Positions 18,125 to 26,149 of a stretch of 64,000 bases of DNA are shown piece after piece. This DNA comes from Pseudomonas sp. Au-Pse12 (GTDB lineage: Bacteria > Pseudomonadota > Gammaproteobacteria > Pseudomonadales > Pseudomonadaceae), in assembly GCF_021341665.1 (NCBI RefSeq), contig NZ_JAJTTH010000003.1, positions 248,001 through 312,000 of the forward strand, written 5' to 3'. Positions within the stretch are counted from its first letter, which is position 1. Each line of letters starts with the position of its first letter. The position numbers and the translations under genes are program-made. The notes under the pieces are model-generated. The model was given only the letters and a program-made list of their open reading frames with translations. It was not told the DNA's origin and did not search any database.

Positions 18125-19087
18125 TCAGGTCAGGCTGGGGTCGATCACCAGCACCAGCTTGCCCGAGACCTGATTGGTCGCCAGTTCGGCAAAGGCGGCT
18201 TCAGCGTCCTGGATCGGGAAAGTCCTGGCCAACTGCGGGCTCAGGCGGCCTTCGCTGAACAGCGGCCAGACATTCTGCCCAAGGTCGCTCAACAGGTCGG
18301 CCTTGAACTGCTCGTCACGGCTGCGCAACGTCGAACCCAGCAACTGGATGCGCTTGGCCAGAACCTGGGCCAGGTCCAGTTGCGCTTCGCGCCCCCCCAT
18401 CAAGCCAATCAACACCCAACGCCCGTCCACGGCCAGCAACTTGAGGTTGTTGGCCGCGTAATTGGCCCCCACCGGATCAAGGACGACATTGAACGGGCCA
18501 AAATCCCGCAGTGCCTCCAGGCCATCGGTGCGCACCACTCCGCCCTGGGCACCCAGGCTTTCGCAGTAAGCCAGGCGATCGGCAGAGCCGACACTGACCC
18601 AGCACGGGTTGCCAAACGCCTTGCACAGCTGAATGGCCGCCGAGCCGACGCCACTGGCGCCAGCGTGCAACAGCACCTTCTCGCCGGGCTTGAGCGCTGC
18701 CAGCTGGAACAGATTCAGCCAGGCCGTGCTGTAGACCTCAGGCAGCGCAGCGGCCTCGGCCAGGGACAAGCCCTCGGGCACTGGCAGCACATGCCGGGCA
18801 TCCACCACCACTTCTTCGGCCATGCCGCCGCCTGCCAGCAGCGCACAAACCCGATCGCCCACCTGCCAGGACGAACCCGGGCCCACTTCACTGATCACCC
18901 CGGAGCACTCCAGGCCCAGAGCCTTGCTGGCCCCGGGAGGTGGCGGATAGAGCCCGGCACGTTGCAACAAGTCAGCTCGATTGAGGCCCGCTGCCGCCAC
19001 CTGAATGCGAACTTGCCCTACATCACAGACAGGACTTGGCTCTTCAACCCACTCCACATGACCTTCAACGCCTTGCAATGCTTTCAC
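18125..19087 (-). CDS. NADPH:quinone oxidoreductase-type zinc-independent MDR enzyme
   Basis: This 320-residue medium-chain dehydrogenase/reductase has a GroES-like N-terminal domain (LNRADLLQRAGLYPPPPG is the quinone oxidoreductase hallmark) and a Rossmann domain with the nucleotide motif HAGASGVGSAAIQL (about 145-158). The structural-zinc cysteine cluster of alcohol dehydrogenases is absent. Such enzymes reduce quinones or enones with NADPH in the cytoplasm, giving protection from electrophiles. It is divergent from prc. Confidence 0.9.
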   Translation of the reverse strand: MKALQGVEGHVEWVEEPSPVCDVGQVRIQVAAAGLNRADLLQRAGLYPPPPGASKALGLECSGVISEVGPGSSWQVGDRVCALLAGGGMAEEVVVDARHVLPVPEGLSLAEAAALPEVYSTAWLNLFQLAALKPGEKVLLHAGASGVGSAAIQLCKAFGNPCWVSVGSADRLAYCESLGAQGGVVRTDGLEALRDFGPFNVVLDPVGANYAANNLKLLAVDGRWVLIGLMGGREAQLDLAQVLAKRIQLLGSTLRSRDEQFKADLLSDLGQNVWPLFSEGRLSPQLARTFPIQDAEAAFAELATNQVSGKLVLVIDPSLT

Positions 19088-19112
19088 AGTGCCTCCATAG
19101 TGAGTCTGGACT

Positions 19113-19145
19113 GAGCCCGGAGCGGTAGCACCGGGCTTTTTGCAT
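19113..19145 (+). terminator. Plus-strand intrinsic terminator upstream of prc
   Basis: AGCCCGG pairs with CCGGGCT around a ten-base loop, followed by TTTTT. The T-run is on the plus strand, pointing towards prc, although the gene to the left runs the other way. It may end an antisense transcript or attenuate prc; see the finding. Confidence 0.6.
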
Positions 19146-19225
19146 TATGCGACCGGTCCTTATGGAACCGGCGACTTCAAAGACGGCCTAATATGCGTTA
19201 TCAATTGCCCCCGCGTCGAATCAGC

Positions 19226-21310
19226 ATGAAGCATTTGTTCCCCAGCACCGCCCTCGCTCTTTTCATTGGTTTCGGCCTGCTGCCGATGTCGACCAATACG
19301 TTCGCAGCCAATAGCTGGGACAATCTTCAGCCCGATCGCGATGAGGTAATTGCCAGCCTCAATGTTGTTGAACTGCTCAAACGCCACCATTACAGCAAAC
19401 CGCCGCTGGATGATGCGCGCTCGGTAATCATCTACGACAGCTACTTGAAACTGCTGGACCCCTCGCGCAGCTACTTCATGGCCAGCGACATTGCGGAATT
19501 CGACAAATGGAAAACCCAGTTTGACGACTTCCTCAAGAGCGGCGACCTGAACGCCGGGTTCACCATCTACAAACGTTATCTGGACCGGGTCAAATCCCGC
19601 CTGGACTTCGCCCTGGCCGAGCTCGCCAAGGGCGTCGACAAGATGGATTTCACCACCAAGGAAACCTTGCTGATCGATCGCAAGGACGCCCCTTGGCTCA
19701 AGACCACTGCCGAACTCGACGACCTGTGGCGCAAACGCGTCAAGGACGAAGTGCTGCGGATGAGAATCGCCGGCAAGGATCCCAAGCAGATCCAGGAAAC
19801 CCTGACCAAGCGCTACAAGAACCAACTGGCGCGCCTGGATCAGACCCGGGCCGAAGATATCTTCCAGGCCTACATCAACACCTTCGCCATGTCCTACGAC
19901 CCGCACACCAACTATCTGTCGCCAGATAACGCGGAAAACTTCGACATCAACATGAGCCTGTCGCTGGAAGGCATCGGCGCCGTGTTGCAGAGCGACAACG
20001 ACCAGGTCAAGGTCGTGCGCCTGGTGCCGGCTGGCCCGGCGGACAAGACCAAGCAAGTAGCCCCCGCGGACAAGATCATCGGTGTTGCCCAGGGTGACAA
20101 GGAAATGGTCGACGTGGTGGGCTGGCGCCTGGACGAAGTCGTCAAGTTGATCCGTGGTCCGAAAGGCACCTTGGTCCGCCTGGAAGTGATTCCGGCGAGC
20201 AACGCGCCAAACGACCAGACCAGCAAGATCGTGCCTATCACCCGTGAAGCGGTGAAGCTCGAAGACCAGGCGGTGAAGAAGTCGATCCTCAACCTCAAGC
20301 AGGATGGCAAGGACTACAAGCTCGGGGTCATCGAGATCCCGGCCTTCTACCTGGACTTCAAGGCGTTCCGAGCTGGCGATCCGGACTACAAGAGCACCAC
20401 CCGTGACGTGAAGAAACTGCTGACCGAGTTGCAGAAAGACAAGGTCGACGGTGTCGTCATCGACCTGCGCAACAACGGCGGCGGCTCTCTCCAGGAAGCC
20501 ACCGAACTGACCAGCCTGTTCATCGACAAAGGCCCGACCGTCCTGGTACGCAACGCCGACGGCCGTGTGGATGTGCTGGAAGACGAAAACCCCGGCGCCT
20601 TCTACAAAGGCCCGATGGCGCTGCTGGTCAACCGCCTCTCGGCTTCGGCGTCGGAAATTTTCGCCGGTGCCATGCAGGACTACCACCGCGCACTGATCAT
20701 TGGTGGCCAGACTTTCGGTAAAGGCACGGTGCAGACCATTCAGCCGCTGAACCACGGCGAACTGAAACTGACCCTGGCCAAGTTCTACCGGGTTTCCGGA
20801 CAGAGCACCCAGCATCAGGGCGTGCTGCCGGACATCGGCTACCCGTCGATCATCGACACCAAGGAAATCGGCGAAAGCGCCCTGCCTGAAGCCATGCCAT
20901 GGGACACCATCCGCCCGGCCATCAAGCCCGCCGTGGATCCGTTCAAGCCGTTCCTGGCCCAGCTCAAGGCCGAGCATGAAAGCCGCTCGGCGAAAGACCC
21001 GGAGTTCGTGTTCATCCGCGACAAGCTGGCCCTGGCACAGAAGCTGATGGCGGAAAAAACCGTCAGCCTCAATGAAGGCGACCGTCGCGCACAACATGCT
21101 GATATCGAAGCCAAGCAACTGGCCCTGGAAAACGCCCGACGCAAAGCCAAGGGCGAAGAGCCACTGAAAGAGCTGAAGAAAGAAGACGAGGACGCGCTGG
21201 CTGCCGCCGAGCCGGACAAGACCAAGCCGGAAGATGACGCCTACCTGAGTGAAACCGGGCGCATTTTGTTGGACTATCTGAAGCTCAACACCTCGGTGGC
21301 CAAGCACTGA
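19226..21310 (+). CDS. prc: Carboxy-terminal processing protease Prc/Tsp
   Basis: This periplasmic serine protease degrades proteins with non-polar C-termini; in P. aeruginosa the homologue (AlgO) acts on MucA. The 694-residue product from ATG 19226 has a signal peptide ending near TFA-ANSW, an N-terminal helical domain, a PDZ domain (about 220-320) and the S41 catalytic core. By spacing with E. coli Tsp the Ser/Lys dyad is Ser474 (in SASASEIF) and Lys499 (GQTFGKGTVQ), with Asp485 in MQDY. A long C-terminal domain rich in Lys, Glu and Ala follows. An in-frame ATG at 19193 would add 11 residues before the signal peptide. Confidence 0.95.
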   Translation: MKHLFPSTALALFIGFGLLPMSTNTFAANSWDNLQPDRDEVIASLNVVELLKRHHYSKPPLDDARSVIIYDSYLKLLDPSRSYFMASDIAEFDKWKTQFDDFLKSGDLNAGFTIYKRYLDRVKSRLDFALAELAKGVDKMDFTTKETLLIDRKDAPWLKTTAELDDLWRKRVKDEVLRMRIAGKDPKQIQETLTKRYKNQLARLDQTRAEDIFQAYINTFAMSYDPHTNYLSPDNAENFDINMSLSLEGIGAVLQSDNDQVKVVRLVPAGPADKTKQVAPADKIIGVAQGDKEMVDVVGWRLDEVVKLIRGPKGTLVRLEVIPASNAPNDQTSKIVPITREAVKLEDQAVKKSILNLKQDGKDYKLGVIEIPAFYLDFKAFRAGDPDYKSTTRDVKKLLTELQKDKVDGVVIDLRNNGGGSLQEATELTSLFIDKGPTVLVRNADGRVDVLEDENPGAFYKGPMALLVNRLSASASEIFAGAMQDYHRALIIGGQTFGKGTVQTIQPLNHGELKLTLAKFYRVSGQSTQHQGVLPDIGYPSIIDTKEIGESALPEAMPWDTIRPAIKPAVDPFKPFLAQLKAEHESRSAKDPEFVFIRDKLALAQKLMAEKTVSLNEGDRRAQHADIEAKQLALENARRKAKGEEPLKELKKEDEDALAAAEPDKTKPEDDAYLSETGRILLDYLKLNTSVAKH

Positions 21311-21378
21311 AGATGATGGCAATTTAATTCGATCGCTCCCCGGATCGTCATTAAACAGTCATCATTCTGTCGTGAAAT

Positions 21379-21428
21379 AAAGGACCGGGCGCCGCTCTCC
21401 AACCAGAGCCGCGCCCGGTCCTTTTTTT
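21379..21428 (+). terminator. Strong intrinsic terminator after prc
   Basis: The long stem AAAGGACCGGGCGC...CTCT pairs with AGAG...GCGCCCGGTCCTTT and is followed by an eight-base T-run. It is the clearest terminator in the window and ends about 17 bases before the next start codon. Confidence 0.92.
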
Positions 21429-21444
21429 ATCGACAGAGATCACC

Positions 21445-23271
21445 ATGACCACGACCGAACAGCTGAGTGCATTGAGTTCTATCCTGGCTCAAAGCGGTTT
21501 GCACAGCCTGTTCCAACCGATCATCAGCCTGTCCGAACGGCGCATCCTGGGGTACGAGGCCCTGAGTCGCGGCCCCTCCAACAGTCCCCTGCACTCCCCG
21601 GTCGCCCTGTTTGCGGTGGCGCGTCAGGCCGGACGCCTCAGCGAGCTGGAGATTGCCTGCCGGCACAGCGCCTGCAAACGCTTCAGTGAACAGCACTTGC
21701 CGGGGAAACTGTTCCTCAACGTCTCGCCGGAATCCCTGCTGGAAGCCGCTCACCAACCCGGGCGCACGCTGCAACTGCTTGAGGACTTTGGAATTCCTCC
21801 CAGCCAGGTGGTGATCGAACTCACCGAGCAGACGCCAATCGATGATTTCCAGTTGCTGCAAAATGCCCTGCACCATTACCGCGACATGGGCTTCTCGATT
21901 GCCCTGGACGACCTTGGGGCCGGCTACTCCAGCTTGCGCCTGTGGTCGGAGTTGCGCCCGGACTACGTAAAAATCGACCGGCACTTTATCGACGGCATCC
22001 ATCAGGATGCGCTCAAGCGCGAGTTTGTCGGCTCGATCCTGCAAATCGCCAAAGCCTCCCGGGCCCAGGTGATCGCCGAAGGGATCGAATTGACCGAAGA
22101 GCTGGCGGTGCTGACGGAAATGGGTGTCGATCTGGTCCAGGGCTACCTGCTGTGTCGCCCCCAGGAACAGCCGCCACGGGACGCTCGGGCAATGATGCCC
22201 AAACATGACAACACCAGCGTGGCCCTAAACGATGAAGGCAGTGACCTCAGCGCACTGCTCAACGAGCAGCCGGCAGTGGCACGCAACACCCCCACCGCAG
22301 ATGTCCTGGAAGCCTTTCGCCGACAAGCCAATCTGAACTCCCTGGCAGTGCTCGACGAACGGGGCCAGCCGTGCGGAATCGTCCACCGGCACTCCCTCTC
22401 CGACGCCTTGCTCAAGCCGTTTGCCACCGATCTGTTCGCCCGCAAGCCCATCAGCCGACTGATGAACGACGACTTCCTCGCCGTCGAACTCAGCCAGTCG
22501 CTGCAGCAGGTCAGCCGCCTGATCACCAGCCGCGCGCGCCAGCGCATCGAAGAAGACTTCATCATCACCTTGAACGGGCATTACCTGGGGCTGGGACGGG
22601 TGATCGATGTGCTCAAACTGATTACCGAGCTGAAGATCCAGCAAGCGCGGTACGCCAACCCACTGACCCTGCTGCCTGGCAATGTGCCAATCCAGCAGTG
22701 CCTTAGCCGCCTGCTGCAGCAAGCTCGAGAATCAGTGATCTGCTACGTGGACATCGACAGCTTCAAACCCTTCAACGATATCTACGGTTATGGCCGTGGC
22801 GATGAAGTGCTGCTGTGCCTGGCCCAATGCCTGAATGACCGGGTCGACCCGAGCCGCGACTTCGTCGGGCACATCGGCGGCGATGATTTCCTGCTGGTGC
22901 TGGGACCTGAAGACTGGCGCCGACGCCTGAACCAGTTGCTGGATGACTTTCACAGCCAATGCCGCCGTTTCTACCGCAGCGAACACCTGGAGGCCGGCTG
23001 CTTTGTTGCCCCCAACCGGCAGGGTATCCGCCAGGAGTTTCCCCTGTTATCGCTGTCGATCGGCGTGGTGCACCTGTATGCCGAGGCTTGTGGACAACTG
23101 GACTCCAGCCAACTGGCGGAGCTGGCCTCCCAGGCCAAGCATCACGCCAAGAACGTCCAGGGCTACAGCATCCACGTGATTGACAGCCTGGAAGCCGCTG
23201 CCAGCCTGGGAGCGCATCCCCTCAATGAGCCGCTGCGGGATCAGCCGACTGATCGAGCTGCGTCAGTTTGA
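21445..23271 (+). CDS. EAL-CBS-GGDEF-type cyclic-di-GMP protein (GGDDF variant)
   Basis: This 608-residue protein has the order EAL (about 15-245), CBS pair (about 260-400), GGDEF (about 420-590), the reverse of most bifunctional proteins. The EAL domain keeps its key residues: YEALSRG, LFLNVSPE, VIELTEQ, ALDDLGAGYSS, VKIDRHF and IAEGIE. This suggests active cyclic-di-GMP phosphodiesterase. The GGDEF domain reads GGDDF, and the upstream inhibitory RxxD site has Pro instead of Arg, so cyclase activity is uncertain and I-site binding is likely lost. The CBS pair suggests control by an adenine nucleotide. No membrane segment is seen. Confidence 0.92.
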   Translation: MTTTEQLSALSSILAQSGLHSLFQPIISLSERRILGYEALSRGPSNSPLHSPVALFAVARQAGRLSELEIACRHSACKRFSEQHLPGKLFLNVSPESLLEAAHQPGRTLQLLEDFGIPPSQVVIELTEQTPIDDFQLLQNALHHYRDMGFSIALDDLGAGYSSLRLWSELRPDYVKIDRHFIDGIHQDALKREFVGSILQIAKASRAQVIAEGIELTEELAVLTEMGVDLVQGYLLCRPQEQPPRDARAMMPKHDNTSVALNDEGSDLSALLNEQPAVARNTPTADVLEAFRRQANLNSLAVLDERGQPCGIVHRHSLSDALLKPFATDLFARKPISRLMNDDFLAVELSQSLQQVSRLITSRARQRIEEDFIITLNGHYLGLGRVIDVLKLITELKIQQARYANPLTLLPGNVPIQQCLSRLLQQARESVICYVDIDSFKPFNDIYGYGRGDEVLLCLAQCLNDRVDPSRDFVGHIGGDDFLLVLGPEDWRRRLNQLLDDFHSQCRRFYRSEHLEAGCFVAPNRQGIRQEFPLLSLSIGVVHLYAEACGQLDSSQLAELASQAKHHAKNVQGYSIHVIDSLEAAASLGAHPLNEPLRDQPTDRAASV

Positions 23272-23638
23272 GCTCCGCAAGAGGATGACCGGCCTGCGCC
23301 GAGAGCCTCCACCACCGAGCTGCCTCGACGGCATCGGGAGCCCTGCTGGGCGAACCGGCCAGGCTGATCACGCCAAGCTGATAGGCCGCCTTGCCGTCAC
23401 CCGCCAAAGCAGCCAGACGCAACAGGCGCTGACCTTCCTCACGGGCGCCAAGCCCCTGCCCGCGAAAGGTCAGAATGTGCCCATAGAAACTCAGCGCACC
23501 GACGTTGCCCAGATTGGCCATGCGTGCAAACTGCCCTTCCATCCAGCGCCAGATACGCGGCTGACGGACAAACCACGGCCAATGAAACAAGCGGCGCGCC
23601 AACCAATAACCAAGTCGCGCCTTGAGTCGCAGGAACAT
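23222..23638 (-). CDS. Sel1-repeat small protein
   Basis: This 138-residue protein has an N-terminal basic, tryptophan-rich region (HWPWFVRQPRIWRW, about 19-32). Two Sel1-like repeats follow, visible as AALAGDGKAAYQLGVISLAG and ARWWRLSAQAGHPLAELKL. Sel1 repeats are helical adaptor modules; no catalytic site is seen. The start follows GGAGG and directly abuts the stop of the upstream gene (TGAATG). Its last 50 bases overlap the end of the EAL gene on the opposite strand. It is the third gene of a compact minus-strand unit. Confidence 0.82.
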   Translation of the reverse strand: MFLRLKARLGYWLARRLFHWPWFVRQPRIWRWMEGQFARMANLGNVGALSFYGHILTFRGQGLGAREEGQRLLRLAALAGDGKAAYQLGVISLAGSPSRAPDAVEAARWWRLSAQAGHPLAELKLTQLDQSADPAAAH

Positions 23639-24010
23639 TCAAGCCTCCGCTGATTCGGGGTATTCGTATTCAAAGACTCGCACCACTTCCGAGGCATGCC
23701 ATGAAGCCGCGGCAACGCCATCGGAAGGCCCGGAAAAGCGTCCCAGACGCTCCACGCATTCAAAGAACCCGGTACGTGGCAAGCGACTGGCCCCCTGGCT
23801 GATCACCAGGGAACTGCGCAACGGCTGTTCGGCTCGTGCATCCAGGGCCGCCAGATGCTCCAGCGCTGCCGTCAGGGTCTGCATGGCCGGGCTGGGCAGT
23901 TGCAAGCGCTCCAACAATGCTCGATAGGTTAAAAGATGCCGCTGACGACGGGCCTGATCCAGCTCACCCAACAGCCCATCCCAGTGCTGACGACTGATCC
24001 TTACACTCAC
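23639..24010 (-). CDS. Uncharacterised 123-residue protein coupled to an XRE regulator
   Basis: I do not recognise the family. From GTG 24010 (MSVRISRQHWDG), preceded by GGAGGGA, the product is mainly helical in its first 65 residues (rich in Leu, Ala, Arg, Gln). The second half contains AASWHASEVVRVFEYEYPE, with clustered aromatic and acidic residues. There is no signal or membrane segment. The start codon overlaps the XRE gene stop as GTGA (24007-24010), a sign of tight co-translation, and the Sel1 gene begins right at its stop. An accessory or partner role to the XRE protein is possible; toxin function is unsupported. Confidence 0.7.
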   Translation of the reverse strand: MSVRISRQHWDGLLGELDQARRQRHLLTYRALLERLQLPSPAMQTLTAALEHLAALDARAEQPLRSSLVISQGASRLPRTGFFECVERLGRFSGPSDGVAAASWHASEVVRVFEYEYPESAEA

Positions 24011-24348
24011 GATTGCTCCCTCCACCCCGGCACCGTCAACTCCCAGGCCAGGCTGCGGCGAATCGCAGCGTCGGGTTGACGCTCGCCGCTTTCAATCAGG
24101 GCCAGGTAAGACGGACTGATACCCACTTTGCGGGCCAACGCCTCAATGGCGATGCCCTTCCCTTCGCGCAGATTGCGTAATTGATCCAGGCCCGGAAGAC
24201 TCTGGGCTGGTGTTGCTGCCTGAGACGTTGCGGCAGCGTGCGGCGGTTGTTCAGTAAGACCTGCGGCTGACAATAAAGCTTGATACTGAGCCCACGGCAG
24301 AACCGCATACTCGGGCTCGCCATCGCGTTCAATAATCTGAATATCCAT
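24007..24348 (-). CDS. XRE-type DNA-binding protein with Phd-like N-terminus
   Basis: The 113-residue product has two parts. Residues 1-28 (MDIQIIERDGEPEYAVLPWA) resemble the leading strand of Phd/YefM-like antitoxins and related regulators. Residues about 58-105 form a Cro/C1-type helix-turn-helix (LREGKGIAIEALARKVGISP, then SYLALIESGERQP). The start ATG 24348 follows GGGG at suitable spacing. The composite N-terminus plus HTH is typical of antitoxin-like autoregulators, but the coupled gene is not a recognised toxin. It heads a three-gene unit ending at 23222. Confidence 0.82.
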   Translation of the reverse strand: MDIQIIERDGEPEYAVLPWAQYQALLSAAGLTEQPPHAAATSQAATPAQSLPGLDQLRNLREGKGIAIEALARKVGISPSYLALIESGERQPDAAIRRSLAWELTVPGWREQS

Positions 24349-24462
24349 TACTACCCCGTAGGACAACGACACTTAGCGAGTCGGACTTTTCCCTTGAAGT
24401 GTAATCCTAACAGCGGCAACGGTCGCGGGGAGCATGATTGTTGTGGGAGCCGGTGAATGTCC

Positions 24463-24918
24463 TCAGTTTTTCCGTGGTCCCTCCAGCAACAATTGCTCAG
24501 GGGTGTCCGGCAACCGTTCGACCACCGCAAGTTTTTCCGGCATTTGTCGCTTGCGCCAGGCTCGGAAGGCGTTGAGCTCGTCATCCAGGGTCTTCATCAG
24601 CCAGGCCAGCACGGCGATATCGTCAAGCATGCCGAACACCGGGATGAAATCAGGAATCGCGTCCACCGGGCTGAGGAAGTACATCAGGCCCGCCACCACC
24701 GACAGCAGCGCCTTGGGGCTGATACCCCGGTACTCGCCGCGCCAATAGGCCAGGCACAGTGCCTGCAGCAGCCGCAGGTCCTCTTTGACCTTACCCAGGC
24801 GACTGCCCTGGCTAGCGCCTTTGCTGGCCACGGCGAACAGCAGCGTGGGTAAACGACCACGGCTCAGCAAGCGCCCCGCCAATGGCAGGAAACGGGCAAA
24901 ATTCCAGGGTGCTTTCAT
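24463..24918 (-). CDS. DUF1232 (YkvA-like) membrane protein
   Basis: The 151-residue protein has a characteristic DUF1232 core, LMYFLSPVDAIPDFIPVFGMLDD (about residues 78-100), flanked by hydrophobic stretches that may anchor it. Its function is unknown in the family. Start codons ATG 24918 and 24921 are adjacent; 24918 has better spacing from GGGAG. Upstream, within its leader or promoter, lies a perfect inverted pair of DnaA boxes (24937-24961). Control by replication status is possible but unproven. Confidence 0.85.
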   Translation of the reverse strand: MKAPWNFARFLPLAGRLLSRGRLPTLLFAVASKGASQGSRLGKVKEDLRLLQALCLAYWRGEYRGISPKALLSVVAGLMYFLSPVDAIPDFIPVFGMLDDIAVLAWLMKTLDDELNAFRAWRKRQMPEKLAVVERLPDTPEQLLLEGPRKN

Positions 24919-24936
24919 CATCACTCCCACTGAAAT

Positions 24937-24961
24937 GTTATCCACACAAATTGTGGATAAC
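24937..24961. promoter_or_regulatory. Inverted pair of perfect DnaA boxes
   Basis: GTTATCCACA and TGTGGATAAC form an exact 10 bp inverted repeat separated by CAAAT. Each arm contains the consensus DnaA box TTATCCACA. It lies 19 bases upstream of the DUF1232 start. Confidence 0.7.
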
Positions 24962-25165
24962 CTTGTGAACAGAGCCATTTTTCACGGCTGAAAGCCCCGT
25001 TTCATAAGGGCTGAGCTCAGATCGGGCGTTTTTTACTCACATAAAAAAACCCATAATTTCATTGACTTGGCAGCCTCCAACGACTACCTACCGCTGACAC
25101 CCTGTTCAGACCGCCCACACTGCCGTCGGTTCGGATAATTTGCCAGCGCCATCCCACAGAAACGA

Positions 25166-25191
25166 CAACGCCCCGTAAGAACGGGGCGTTG
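25166..25191 (-). terminator. Hairpin after the FKBP gene
   Basis: CAACGCCCCG pairs with CGGGGCGTTG around a short loop, 20 bases past the FKBP stop on the minus strand. Only a weak T-rich stretch (GTCGTTTCTG) follows. Confidence 0.6.
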
Positions 25192-25211
25192 GCTTCAGGC
25201 GCAGAGGCAGG

Positions 25212-25925
25212 TTACTTGGCGGCGTCCTGCTTGGCTGGATCCTTGATACCCAGCAGCTCCAGCTCGAATACCAGCACCGAATTGGCTGGAATCGCCGGGC
25301 TCGGGCTTTGAGCGCCGTAAGCCAGGTCGCTAGGGATGTACAGCTTGTACTTCTCACCTACGTGCATCAATTGCAGGCCTTCGACCCAACCCGGAATCAC
25401 ACCGCTGACCGGCAGATCAATCGGGCTGCCGCGCTCGACCGAGCTGTCGAACACAGTGCCGTTGGTCAGAGTACCGGTGTAGTGAACAGTCACCACATCA
25501 GTCGGCTTGGGCTGAGGGCCATCAGCCTTTTTCAGTACTTCGTACTGCAGGCCGGAGGCGGTGGTGGTCACGCCGGCTTTCTTGCCGTTCTCTTCGAGGA
25601 ATTTCTTGCCGGCTGCAGCCGACTCTTCGCTCATCTTGGCCATGCGCTCTTCGGCACGCTTTTGCAGCGCGGCAAAGGCCTCAACCAGTTCGTCATCCTT
25701 CAGCTTCTGTTCTTTCTTGCCAACGGCATCTTCGATGCCCTGGGCTACCGCTTTGGAATCCAGGTCATCCATGCCTTCCTGAGCAAGACTCTTGCCCATG
25801 TTCAGGCCGATGCCGTAGGAAGCTTTTTGCGCCGGGGTTTTCAGCTCTACGCTGGTCTGCGAATCACAACCCGCAAGTACCAGGCTAACCAGGGCCACCG
25901 CCGCCGCCAACCGATGCTGTTTCAT
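25212..25925 (-). CDS. FKBP-type peptidyl-prolyl cis-trans isomerase, lipoprotein
   Basis: This 237-residue Mip/FkpA-like isomerase helps fold periplasmic or outer-membrane proteins. The lipobox LAGC places the lipidated Cys at residue 20. An N-terminal dimerisation domain of helices (about 30-125, with Lys/Glu-rich coiled stretches) precedes the FKBP domain (about 130-230). The latter has VTVHYTGTLTNGTVFDSS, GVIPGWVEGLQLM, and the AYG segment of active enzymes. It stands alone on the minus strand. Because residue 2 after Cys is Asp, inner-membrane retention is possible by the +2 rule, though the rule is less firm in Pseudomonas. Confidence 0.93.
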   Translation of the reverse strand: MKQHRLAAAVALVSLVLAGCDSQTSVELKTPAQKASYGIGLNMGKSLAQEGMDDLDSKAVAQGIEDAVGKKEQKLKDDELVEAFAALQKRAEERMAKMSEESAAAGKKFLEENGKKAGVTTTASGLQYEVLKKADGPQPKPTDVVTVHYTGTLTNGTVFDSSVERGSPIDLPVSGVIPGWVEGLQLMHVGEKYKLYIPSDLAYGAQSPSPAIPANSVLVFELELLGIKDPAKQDAAK

Positions 25926-26149
25926 GCTATTTCCTTGTTCATGCGCCTAAAGGGCAATCGAATAAAGCCGCGAGCTTATCAGGCGACCACGACCAATGGC
26001 TACCGGCGTAAGAGTAGTAAATGTCCGATAAGTTCACGTCTTTAAACGCGTTTTTATGCACTGGGGTACGCCCTGCCCAGGCTGCTTGCCAAGGCGCTTG
26101 AACGGGCGCAAATAACCATAGCGCAAGTAATGGCTACTTGCCGCGTCAG

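Noticed and set aside
19160..21322. 720-codon open frame on the minus strand opposite prc
   Set aside because: It is the antisense shadow of prc, common in high-GC genes; the plus-strand frame has a signal peptide and the S41 catalytic residues, and the minus-strand frame has no recognisable domain.
23639..24348. Classical type II toxin-antitoxin pair
   Set aside because: The XRE protein fits an antitoxin-like regulator, but the coupled protein matches no toxin I know and lacks a typical toxin layout, so I kept it only as a candidate module.
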